Part shown: positions 1-5,780 of the stretch, in pieces
How the letters are laid out: the number at the start of each line of letters is the position of its first letter
How positions within the stretch are numbered: the first letter of the stretch is position 1
NCBI GenBank assembly: GCA_005885165.1
Contig: VAXR01000102.1
Location: 1-18,572, forward strand
DNA length: 18,572 nucleotides
Source: Actinomycetota bacterium
Lineage (GTDB): Bacteria; Actinomycetota; Thermoleophilia; Solirubrobacterales; Thermoleophilaceae
Reading direction: 5' to 3'
Position numbers and translations under genes: made by a program
The notes under the pieces: generated by a model
The model's input: only the letters and a program-made list of their open reading frames with translations
What the model was told of the DNA's origin: nothing
Databases searched by the model: none

Positions 1-231
1 CGGGAGCCGTGGGGCCAGGTCTTGCGTTCCAGCAGCCACAACTAGACCGGAAGAGTAAGCGGGAGGGCTGCGACGACCGCCTGGTTTGCGCAGCGCAAAG
101 TTCCGCCCATCGACCGCGCCGTCGCGCTGCACGGAATTGCAAGCGCGCACGGGTTTTCGCCAGCTTCGGCGCGCCTAGCTCGCGCGCTCGAGGCGCAGCA
201 CAGGAAAACGACCTCGTCCGAATGCACGCTG
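1..231. other. Left-edge non-coding stretch
   Basis: I see no convincing gene here. Reading frames crossing this stretch on both strands encode arginine- and alanine-rich sequence without recognisable motifs. It may hold the promoter region of the small membrane protein or the flank of a gene outside the window. Confidence 0.3.
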
Positions 232-432
232 GTGCCGATGAACCCGTCGATGGGCGAAACGGCCACGAGGCACCCGCTGCCCGGAGACAAGGTCTCCGGC
301 GATGGCAGCGATGCGAACGGCCGCGAACGCGCCGGCGTGGTCGCGTTCGTCGTCGTCGCCATCGCCGCGACCGTGGCCTGGCTCGGACTTCTGACCTGGC
401 TCATCGTGCTGCTCATCCGGAGCGTCTTCTAG
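232..432 (+). CDS. Small hypothetical membrane protein
   Basis: A 66-aa product with a polar N-terminal half and one long hydrophobic stretch at about residues 35-62, ending in a short basic tail (IRSVF). This fits a single-pass or C-tail-anchored membrane protein with its N-terminus outside the hydrophobic part. I do not recognise a family. The start is uncertain: GTG at 232 and in-frame ATGs at 238 and 250 are all possible, and none has a clear ribosome-binding site or TANNNT box. A longer overlapping reading frame covers the same DNA, but its arginine-rich composition looks like a GC-driven shadow. The hydrophobic segment is the only argument for coding here. Confidence 0.4.
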   Translation: MPMNPSMGETATRHPLPGDKVSGDGSDANGRERAGVVAFVVVAIAATVAWLGLLTWLIVLLIRSVF

Positions 433-479
433 CCGACGCACCGCGCACGACCCGGGCGTCTGCCGACCGCCCTCAGGAG

Positions 480-485
480 TAGCTT
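480..485 (+). promoter_or_regulatory. Candidate -10 box (TAGCTT) for leaderless start
   Basis: TAGCTT ends 7 nt before the GTG at 493. This TANNNT-plus-short-gap arrangement recurs before several genes in the window. An AGGAG at 475-479 is an alternative explanation as a ribosome-binding site, but it lies 13 nt from the GTG, which is long. No clear -35 box is visible. Confidence 0.4.
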
Positions 486-492
486 TTCTCGG

Positions 493-759
493 GTGACCAG
501 CGGCTATCCGCGCATGGTCCCGCTCGGGTACGGGAAGTTCGCGCGTGCGGATCGCGTCTTCGCGGTGATCCCGCTGGCCCCCGGCGAGCGCGGCGACGGC
601 CGCCGCACATACGTGCACGTGGAGGGCGTCGCCGAACCGCTCGTCGCGTCGCGCTCGGAGCGCGCGATCCTCGCCGACGTGGACGCCGCGCTCACCGACG
701 CCGCGGGCATTCCCCGCTCGGGCGGCCGCGGTGTGCGCGAGGGCGAGGTCCCTCCGTAG
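493..759 (+). CDS. RemA/DUF370-like small protein (tentative)
   Basis: An 88-aa soluble protein. Its residues 12-27 (GYGKFARADRVFAVIP) resemble the RemA/DUF370 signature, roughly G-F-G-N-x-x-x-A-N-R-x-x-A-I-x-x-P, and a later GRRT followed by a VASRSE segment resembles the second half of that family. RemA of Bacillus is a DNA-binding regulator of biofilm matrix genes. The match is from memory of the family pattern and is divergent, and the role here is unknown. The C-terminal 20 residues look disordered. GTG at 493 is preferred because of the TAGCTT box 7 nt upstream; ATG at 514 is the alternative. The gene ends 15 nt before the phosphoesterase start, so the two may be co-transcribed. Confidence 0.6.
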   Translation: MTSGYPRMVPLGYGKFARADRVFAVIPLAPGERGDGRRTYVHVEGVAEPLVASRSERAILADVDAALTDAAGIPRSGGRGVREGEVPP

Positions 760-774
760 AGTCCGCGCCGCGCA

Positions 775-1461
775 GTGGTCGCGGTCCTCTACGACATCCA
801 CGGCAACCTGCCGGCGCTCGAGGCCGTGCTCCTCGACGCCGCTCAGGCCGGCGCCGAGCGCTTCGTGCTCGGCGGCGACTACGCGCTATTCGGCCCGTGG
901 CCCGCTGAGACCGTCGAGCGCCTGCGCGAGCTCGACGCCACCTGGATCCGCGGAAACGGAGAGCGCTGGACGGCGCAGCCGAACGACGCGCCCGAGGACG
1001 GCGTCGTGCGCTCCGCGATCGGGGCCTGCCGCGACGAGCTCGGGCCCGAGCTCGTGGGCGAGCTCGCCGCGCTCCCCGAGGCGCTCGTCGACCGCACCAC
1101 CCGCTACTGCCACGGCTCGCCCGTGTCGGACGTTCGCAGCTTCTTCCCGGATCCCCGGAGGGACGACGACGAGCTGCTCGGCGACGCGGTGGAGGACCAC
1201 GTCGTCTTCGGCCACACGCACATCCAGTTCCGGCGCAGGGGATCCTCGCTCGGGCTCGACCTCATAAACCCCGGGAGCGTCGGGATGCCGTTCGACGGCG
1301 ACAGCCGAGCCGCCTACGCGATCGTCACCCCCGGCGACGAGTTCGAGCTACGTCGGGTCGCCTACGACAACGAGCAGAGCGCAGCGGCTGTCCGCGAGCG
1401 CTTCCCGGAGTTCGGCGAGACGGTCGCGAGGCGCATCAGCGAGGCGCAGTTCGTGACCTGA
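775..1461 (+). CDS. Calcineurin-like metallophosphoesterase (YfcE/MJ0936-like)
   Basis: A 228-aa cytosolic hydrolase of the metallophosphoesterase superfamily. The dinuclear-metal motifs occur in order: DIHGN at residues 7-11 (Asp7, His9), GGD at 33-35, RGNGE at 59-63 in place of the usual GNHD/GNCD, a CHGSP motif in the middle and FGHTH near the C-terminus, followed by NPGSVGMP. The small size and the NPGS motif fit the YfcE/MJ0936 group of phosphodiesterases. The physiological substrate cannot be told from sequence. The GTG start places the first metal motif at the very N-terminus, as usual for the family. A TAGAGT lies 12 nt upstream, too far for a confident promoter call; read-through from the gene before is likely. 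Confidence 0.9.
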   Translation: MVAVLYDIHGNLPALEAVLLDAAQAGAERFVLGGDYALFGPWPAETVERLRELDATWIRGNGERWTAQPNDAPEDGVVRSAIGACRDELGPELVGELAALPEALVDRTTRYCHGSPVSDVRSFFPDPRRDDDELLGDAVEDHVVFGHTHIQFRRRGSSLGLDLINPGSVGMPFDGDSRAAYAIVTPGDEFELRRVAYDNEQSAAAVRERFPEFGETVARRISEAQFVT

Positions 1462-1501
1462 CGAGGGGCGCAGCGGGGCGGCTCCGGACCGCGCGCGCCG
1501 T

Positions 1502-1507
1502 TACACT
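1502..1507 (+). promoter_or_regulatory. Candidate -10 box (TACACT) of the phosphate operon
   Basis: TACACT lies 70 nt before the DUF47 start, in the 116-nt gap after the phosphoesterase. Its surroundings (TACACTCGCGCCC) closely resemble those of the box before infC (TATACTCGCGCCC at 7742-7754). No good -35 hexamer is visible. No clear Pho-box type direct repeat was found in the gap. Confidence 0.4.
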
Positions 1508-1577
1508 CGCGCCCTCGCCGGAGCCCCGCCGCCTCGGGTTTCCGGGATCAATCCACACAGCCGAAGGAGGACCGCCG

Positions 1578-2207
1578 GTGGCGCGTCTCTCACAGTTGCT
1601 GGTCTCGCGAGACCGGCGGTACTTCGACCTCTTCGAGGAGGCCGGCGGGAACATCGTGCGGGCGGCCGACCTGCTCGACCAGTTGCTGCGCTCGTTTCCC
1701 GACCGCCGCGAGGAGCTCACCCGCGACATCCTCATATGCGAGCAGGAGGGCGACCGGATCACCCACGACATCATCCGCCGCCTGAACGAGACATTCGTGA
1801 CGCCGATCGATCGCGAGGACATCTACGCGCTCGCCTCGGCCCTAGACGACATCGTCGACTACACGGAGGAGGCGGCCGACTACCTCGGGCTCTACAAGAT
1901 CGAGGCGCCGATGGAGCAGGCTCAGCGGCTCGCCCACGTGCTGCTGCAGGCCTCGCGCTCGATCGCCGAGGCTATGCCGCGGCTCCGCTCGTTCGAGGAC
2001 ATCTCTCACTACACGGTCGAGATCAACAGGCTCGAGAACGACGGCGACCGGATCACGCGCGAGGCGATGGCGTCGCTGTTCGACAACGGGATCGACCCGA
2101 TGGTCGTGATCCGCTGGAAGGACATCTACGAGCGCCTCGAGAACGCGATCGACGCGACCGAGCACGTGGCGAACATCCTGGAAGGGATCGTGATCAAGAA
2201 CTCGTGA
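1578..2207 (+). CDS. DUF47 / PhoU-like phosphate transport accessory protein
   Basis: A 209-aa, all-helical protein of the DUF47 family, which resembles PhoU and is usually encoded beside PiT phosphate permeases. It contains the paired acidic, metal-binding-type helices of this fold: an EQEGDRITHD segment near residue 54 and a matching LENDGDRITREA segment near residue 155, showing the internal duplication. The full length fits the family. GTG at 1578 is chosen because AAGGAGG at 1564-1570 is a strong Shine-Dalgarno sequence 7 nt upstream. The permease gene starts 19 nt after its stop, so it most likely modulates that transporter at the cytoplasmic face of the membrane. The modulation role is family knowledge, not visible here. 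Confidence 0.92.
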   Translation: MARLSQLLVSRDRRYFDLFEEAGGNIVRAADLLDQLLRSFPDRREELTRDILICEQEGDRITHDIIRRLNETFVTPIDREDIYALASALDDIVDYTEEAADYLGLYKIEAPMEQAQRLAHVLLQASRSIAEAMPRLRSFEDISHYTVEINRLENDGDRITREAMASLFDNGIDPMVVIRWKDIYERLENAIDATEHVANILEGIVIKNS

Positions 2208-2226
2208 CGGCCGGTTCGGGAGGGTC

Positions 2227-3342
2227 ATGCACAGCGACGTGATCCTGGTGCTGGTCATCGGCACCGCGCTCGCGTTCGACTTCACCAACGGGTTTCACGA
2301 CACGGCGAACGTCGTCGCCACGTCGATCTCGACCCGTGCCGTGCCGCCGCGGATCGCGATCGCGATCGCGTCGCTTCTCAACTTCGTGGGGGCGTTCGTC
2401 TCGCTGAAGGTGGCTGCGACCGTGGCCAAGGGGATCGTCGATCCGAAGGTCGTGGAGCACGCGCCCGCGATCGTGTTCGGCGGGCTGATCGGCGCGATCA
2501 CCTGGAACGTCATCACCTGGTACTTCGGGCTTCCGTCGAGCTCCTCCCACGCGCTGATCGGAGGCGTGGTTGGCGCGACCCTCGCGGCGGCAGGCGGCAG
2601 CGCGGTGATGAGCGACGGCCTGCTCGGCAAGGTCGTGGTCCCGGCGCTCGTAGCCCCGGTCCTCGCGTTCGTGGTCGCGGCCATCGCGATCCTGGTCTGC
2701 TACCGGATTGTCGGGCGGCTCCGTCCGGGCTCGGTGACCAGCGGCTTCAGGGCCGGTCAGCTGGTCTCGGGCGGAATGCTCGCCCTGGCGCACGGCACCA
2801 ACGACGCCCAGAAGACGATGGGAGTGATGGTGCTCGCGCTGGTCGCGCACGGCGACATCAACGCGAGCCACATCCACGTGCCGCACTGGGTGGTCATCAC
2901 CGCGGCGAGCGCGATCGCGCTCGGCACCTACGCCGGCGGTTGGCGGATCATCAAGACCATGGGCAGCCGGATCATCAAGATGGACAGCGCCCAGGGATTC
3001 GCCGCGCAGGGAAGCGGCGCAGCGGTGATCCTCGCCGCCTCGCACGTCGGTTTCCCGCTGTCGACCACCCACGTGATCTCGGGCGGCGTGATGGGCGCGG
3101 GCGCGGCCAAGCGGCTGTCGGCCGTGCGGTGGGGGGTCGCGGGCAACATCGTGCTCGCCTGGATCGTCACGCTGCCGGCGGCCGGGGCGATCGGCGCCGG
3201 CGTGTACGGGGTGACGCGCGCGTTCGGCGTGAACAGCGAGGCGGGCCCGCTGGTCGTGGCCGTGCTGATCGTCGCCGGGACGGCGCTCGTCTTCGCGCGG
3301 CGGGTGCGCCGCGGCTCGCCGCTGACGGCGGCGGAGGCGTGA
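2227..3342 (+). CDS. PiT-family inorganic phosphate transporter
   Basis: A 371-aa polytopic membrane protein of the PiT family, low-affinity H+- or Na+-coupled phosphate (metal-phosphate) symporters. The two family repeats are clear: FDFTNGFHDTANVVATSIS near residues 17-35 and ALAHGTNDAQKTMGVM near residues 186-201, with GLPSSSSHALIGG and FPLSTTHVISGG following each signature, as expected for the inverted-repeat architecture. About ten hydrophobic segments can be counted. It is shorter than E. coli PitA, as is common in actinobacteria. ATG at 2227 follows a GGGAGGG element. It lies between the DUF47 gene and a small membrane protein gene, forming a compact phosphate-uptake operon. Confidence 0.95.
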   Translation: MHSDVILVLVIGTALAFDFTNGFHDTANVVATSISTRAVPPRIAIAIASLLNFVGAFVSLKVAATVAKGIVDPKVVEHAPAIVFGGLIGAITWNVITWYFGLPSSSSHALIGGVVGATLAAAGGSAVMSDGLLGKVVVPALVAPVLAFVVAAIAILVCYRIVGRLRPGSVTSGFRAGQLVSGGMLALAHGTNDAQKTMGVMVLALVAHGDINASHIHVPHWVVITAASAIALGTYAGGWRIIKTMGSRIIKMDSAQGFAAQGSGAAVILAASHVGFPLSTTHVISGGVMGAGAAKRLSAVRWGVAGNIVLAWIVTLPAAGAIGAGVYGVTRAFGVNSEAGPLVVAVLIVAGTALVFARRVRRGSPLTAAEA

Positions 3343-3346
3343 GGGG

Positions 3347-3604
3347 GTGATCGATCTGCCCCTCGCCGGGAAAGTCGTGGAGTGGCACCAGCTCTTCCAG
3401 GTCGTCTACTCGGCGCTCGGCGCCGCGGTCGCGGTGACGATCGCGTTCTCGGTCGCGGTCGCCGGGGCCACCCGCTTCGTGGAGGCGCGGCGCGACGACC
3501 GGCCGGGTCAGGCGGGGGTCTGGGCGGCGGTCGCCGCGCTCGGACTGGCCGTCTGCGGCGGCGCGATCGCGCTGGGAATCATCGTGATGACGGCGAAGAC
3601 CTGA
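3347..3604 (+). CDS. Small two-helix membrane protein, PiT operon partner
   Basis: An 85-aa protein with two predicted membrane helices at about residues 17-41 and 57-81, separated by a charged loop (EARRDDRPGQ). It starts with GTG 4 nt after the permease stop, and AGGGG just upstream serves as ribosome-binding site, so it is almost certainly translated from the same mRNA. I recognise no named family. Its position suggests a small subunit or stabiliser of the PiT permease, which is an inference from context only. It is the last gene before the long non-coding interval with the palindromic element. Confidence 0.75.
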   Translation: MIDLPLAGKVVEWHQLFQVVYSALGAAVAVTIAFSVAVAGATRFVEARRDDRPGQAGVWAAVAALGLAVCGGAIALGIIVMTAKT

Positions 3605-3693
3605 GCGGCCAGCTACGTGCTGTAAACAGTCCACCCGCCTCGTCGGGCCCAACGCTTTCTGGGGGCGACGAAGGGGGTGTGGGTCAGGGCATT

Positions 3694-3728
3694 TCTGCAT
3701 TGACCCCCCGTAAGGGGGCAAATGCAGA
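3694..3728. repeat. Hairpin 1 of the palindromic element
   Basis: TCTGCATT (3694-3701) pairs perfectly with AATGCAGA (3721-3728). Inside, after a 2x2 internal loop, CCCCC (3704-3708) pairs with GGGGG (3714-3718) around a CGTAA loop. The C-run can instead pair upstream: GGGTCA (3681-3686) is complementary to TGACCC (3701-3706), giving a mutually exclusive fold. Confidence 0.7.
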
Positions 3729-3739
3729 GACGCCGTCGA

Positions 3740-3784
3740 GCTGTCCTGCCTAGAGCACCCATACGGTGCCCAATCCAGGACAGC
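3740..3784. repeat. Hairpin 2 of the palindromic element
   Basis: GCTGTCCTG (3740-3748) pairs perfectly with CAGGACAGC (3776-3784). A symmetric 6x6 internal loop (CCTAGA / CCAATC) leads to an inner stem GCACC (3755-3759) with GGTGC (3765-3769) and a CATAC loop. The plan is the same as in hairpin 1: a long outer stem, a symmetric internal loop, a 5-bp inner stem and a 5-nt loop. Confidence 0.7.
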
Positions 3785-3861
3785 CGCCGACATTTCCCGA
3801 CCCGGCTCCGTCCCCAACCCCTTCGTCGCCCTCCTTATCCGGTCCGAGCCAGTCGAGCGTA

Positions 3862-3911
3862 TGAGCGGAGCGGGCGGCGGCTGGCGGAGCGCGGGGCGCG
3901 TGAGCGGAGCG
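3862..3911. repeat. Short direct repeats TGAGCGGAGCG
   Basis: TGAGCGGAGCG occurs at 3862-3872 and again at 3901-3911, with a partial GGCGGAGCG copy between them. They lie just downstream of the aminotransferase stop. They are most likely low-complexity GC-rich sequence. Confidence 0.4.
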
Positions 3912-3921
3912 CGGACGGCGC

Positions 3922-4910
3922 TTACCGCACCGCCGCCGCCACCAGCCGGTCGAGGTCCTCCTCGCTCGACCAGGCGCCCACCGAGGCGCGGACGAGGCCG
4001 CGGCCCGGGAGGTAGCGCACGACGATGCCGTCGGCGGCGAGGCGGGCCATGTCCCCCTCGGGGTCGCTCGAGCTCCAGGAGACGAGGGTCGACCGCCCGC
4101 GCGGCGAGACGGTGAGGCCGCGCTCGGCGAGCGCGTTCGCCAGCCGCGCGGCGAGCCCCGCGCCGCGCTCGTGGACCCAGTCGAGGCCCGCCTCGGCCAG
4201 CAGCCCGACCGACTCCAGCGACCACGCGAACAGCGGTCCCGACAGGCCCATGTCGAAGGCCAGCGAGCCGTAGTTCGGCCACGGCGGGTCGAGCTCGTCC
4301 GCCAGGTCGCGACGCACGTAGAGGCAGCCGCTCCCGTCGGGCCCGCACAGCCACTTCTGACCTGACGCGGCGTAGAAATCGCAGCCGAGCTCATGCGGGT
4401 TGGTGGGAACGGCGCCGAGGCCCTGCGCGCCGTCGAGCAGGACCATCGCGTCGCTGGCCGCGAGCGCGGCGGCGTCGACCACGCGGCCTCCGACCCACGA
4501 CACGTGCGAGCACGCGACAAGCCGTGTGCGCGGGCCGATCGCATCCGCGAGCTCGGCGAACGGGGCGATCCGAACATGGAAGCCGCGCCGCCGCCGCGCG
4601 GCCTCGAGCGGCGCGAGCAGGCCCGGATGTTCCTCGTCGCTCGTGAGGACCTCGTCGCCGGGCCCGAGCCGGAGCGCCGACATCACGGTGGACACTCCGT
4701 CGGTGGTGGACCGCGTGAGCGCGACGTCCTGGCCATCCCGAGCAGCCGCTCGAAGTGCGGCCGGCCGGCGCGCCCCTCGTGGAGCTCGTGCTCGACCTGG
4801 CGTACGGCGGCCTCCGCGCCGCGGGTCGGCACCGGGCCGTCGGACCCCGCGTTCAGGAACGCGATACGTGCGCAGACCGGGAACTCGGCGCGGAAGGCGT
4901 CGGCGTCCAC
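3922..4910 (-). pseudogene. Class V PLP-dependent aminotransferase, frameshifted
   Basis: The two halves lie in different frames of the minus strand. Codons from GTG at 4910 give DAFRAEFPV, FLNAGSDGPVP and ERLLGMA. The frame then shifts at 4728-4729, and the second frame gives DVALTRSTTDGVSTVM and runs to TAA at 3922. One missing base in a G-run (AGGAC for AGGGAC on the minus strand) restores a protein of about 329 aa. PLP-site elements are intact: SHVSWVGG, DGAQGLGAVP (Asp for the pyridine nitrogen) and ASGQKWLCGP (Schiff-base Lys). It lacks the C-terminal active-site Cys loop of cysteine desulfurases, so it more likely belongs with isopenicillin-epimerase/EgtE-like enzymes; the substrate is unknown. 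The GTG at 4910 is supported by TAGCAT 8 nt upstream. It could be a true pseudogene or a sequencing error; the otherwise good coding quality favours error or recent mutation. Confidence 0.8.
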
Positions 4911-4918
4911 GGCGCGCG

Positions 4919-4924
4919 ATGCTA
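4919..4924 (-). promoter_or_regulatory. Candidate -10 box (TAGCAT) for leaderless aminotransferase
   Basis: Read on the minus strand, TAGCAT is followed by 8 nt and then the GTG at 4910. It is one half of a divergent promoter pair in the 54-nt gap to the hydrolase gene. Confidence 0.45.
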
Positions 4925-4950
4925 GTCGGCGGCGACGAGCCCGCTGGTCG

Positions 4951-4956
4951 TACCCT
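4951..4956 (+). promoter_or_regulatory. Candidate -10 box (TACCCT) for leaderless hydrolase
   Basis: TACCCT is followed by 8 nt and then the GTG at 4965, with no Shine-Dalgarno sequence between. It is the other half of the divergent promoter pair. Confidence 0.45.
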
Positions 4957-4964
4957 TCGCTGCC

Positions 4965-5753
4965 GTGATCGTCGAGCGCTCGATGCATCCCGATTGGCTG
5001 TCGAACGCCTACCTCGTCGCCGACGAGCCCGGCGGGCACGGTGTGATCATCGACTCGGGCGCCCCGCCCGAGCCGCTCCTAGAGGCGATCGAGCAGAACG
5101 ACCTCACCGTCAAGCACCTCCTCCTGACGCACCACCACCACGACCACGTGGCCGAGAACCACGTCTACCAGGAGCGGCTCGGGGTGGAAATCCGCGCGCA
5201 CCCCTTCGAGGCGGAGAGGCTGATGGACGTCGACGAGGCGATCGAGCCCGGCGAGGTGCTAGAGGTCGGCGGCCTCCGGATCGACGGGCTCCACACGCCG
5301 GGACACACGGCCGGCATGCTCAGCTTCCGTGTGAACGACACCGAGATCTTCACGGGCGACACGCTCTTCAAGCACTCGGTCGGCGGCGTGAAGGCGCCCG
5401 GCTCGACAACGTTCGAGGAGCTGAAGACGTCGATCATGGACGTCTTGATGAAGCTGCCGCACGAGACGGTGGTCCGCCCGGGCCACACCGACCCCACGAC
5501 GATCGGCGAGGAGTGGGAGGGGAACCCGTTCGTGCGTATCTGGCGCGGCATCGATCCCGAGTCGGACGACCGCTGCCACGTGGGCGAGGAGGAGGCCACG
5601 CTAGTTCTGTGGGCCCCCGACTACGACGGCGGCCACAAGGCCTGGATCCGCTGGACCGAATCCGGCCGGGACGACATCGTGCCCGGCAGCGCCGTGCAGC
5701 GCGGCGAGGGCGGATCACCGCGCGCGGCCGCCCTTCCAGAGCAGCCGAGCTGA
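4965..5753 (+). CDS. Metallo-beta-lactamase-fold hydrolase (glyoxalase II-like)
   Basis: A 262-aa cytosolic MBL-fold protein. The metal-binding motif HxHxDH is present as HHHHDH at residues 56-61, followed by TPGHTAGM (third His), FTGDTLF (bridging Asp) and RPGHTDPTT (last His), which is a complete binuclear site of the hydroxyacylglutathione-hydrolase type. The N-terminal part (NAYLVADEPGGHGVIIDSG) is typical of the fold. After about residue 190 there is a C-terminal segment, YDGGHKAWIRWTESGRDD, beyond the core fold that I cannot assign. The substrate is unknown; a thioesterase of the glyoxalase II or related type is the best guess. thrS begins 28 nt after the stop. Confidence 0.88.
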   Translation: MIVERSMHPDWLSNAYLVADEPGGHGVIIDSGAPPEPLLEAIEQNDLTVKHLLLTHHHHDHVAENHVYQERLGVEIRAHPFEAERLMDVDEAIEPGEVLEVGGLRIDGLHTPGHTAGMLSFRVNDTEIFTGDTLFKHSVGGVKAPGSTTFEELKTSIMDVLMKLPHETVVRPGHTDPTTIGEEWEGNPFVRIWRGIDPESDDRCHVGEEEATLVLWAPDYDGGHKAWIRWTESGRDDIVPGSAVQRGEGGSPRAAALPEQPS

Positions 5754-5768
5754 CGCCAGCACAGGCGC

Positions 5769-5774
5769 TACCTT
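5769..5774 (+). promoter_or_regulatory. Candidate -10 box (TACCTT) for leaderless thrS
   Basis: TACCTT ends 6 nt before the thrS ATG at 5781, which would put the transcription start at or next to the start codon. There is no Shine-Dalgarno sequence in the 27-nt gap, and no room for a T-box leader. Confidence 0.45.
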
Positions 5775-5780
5775 CCGCCC

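Larger units (their letters stand above)
3661..3833. repeat. Palindromic element with two nested hairpins
   Basis: GGGCGACGAAGGGG at 3663-3676 recurs as its exact reverse complement at 3818-3831, bounding about 170 nt. The next bases inward stay GC-rich and partly complementary (GTGTGGGTCAGGGC against the complement of the GACCCGGCTCCGTCCCC side). Between them lie two separate hairpins, 3694-3728 and 3740-3784. It has no ORF. It could be a small non-autonomous repeat, an unusual bidirectional terminator for the convergent genes, or a structured RNA. Confidence 0.6.
3605..3921. other. 317-nt intergenic region between convergent genes
   Basis: No credible gene is present. The interval separates the 3' ends of the PiT operon (plus strand) and of the aminotransferase (minus strand). 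It contains a palindromic element (3661-3833) with two nested hairpins, then a GC-rich stretch with repeated GCGGAGCG words up to the aminotransferase stop. No T-tract terminator is seen on either strand. Confidence 0.8.

Noticed and set aside
9..482. 157-codon frame at the left edge
   Set aside because: Arginine-rich without motifs or start signal, and it overlaps a shorter frame with a clean membrane helix.
2194..3072. Long minus-strand reading frame of 292 codons opposite the PiT permease
   Set aside because: Composition is dominated by Arg, Asp, His and Gly without motifs, and it lies opposite a clear PiT protein; long antisense frames are expected at this GC content.
3167..4354. 395-codon minus-strand frame spanning the palindromic region and the aminotransferase
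   Set aside because: It crosses the non-coding element and overlaps the aminotransferase in another frame; the product is low-complexity Arg/Ala/Pro/Gly.
4719..4740. Programmed ribosomal frameshift in the aminotransferase or at the pheS break
   Set aside because: Neither site has a slippery heptamer or downstream pseudoknot-like signal, and at pheS about ten conserved residues are missing, which frameshifting cannot explain.
3922..4910. Cysteine desulfurase (SufS/IscS) assignment for the class V aminotransferase
   Set aside because: The C-terminal active-site cysteine loop is absent; the corresponding segment (VVRYLPGRGLVRASVG) has no Cys, and no Fe-S cluster genes are nearby.
5754..5780. 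T-box riboswitch before thrS
   Set aside because: Only 27 nt separate thrS from the upstream gene, too little for a T-box, and no specifier or terminator elements are seen.
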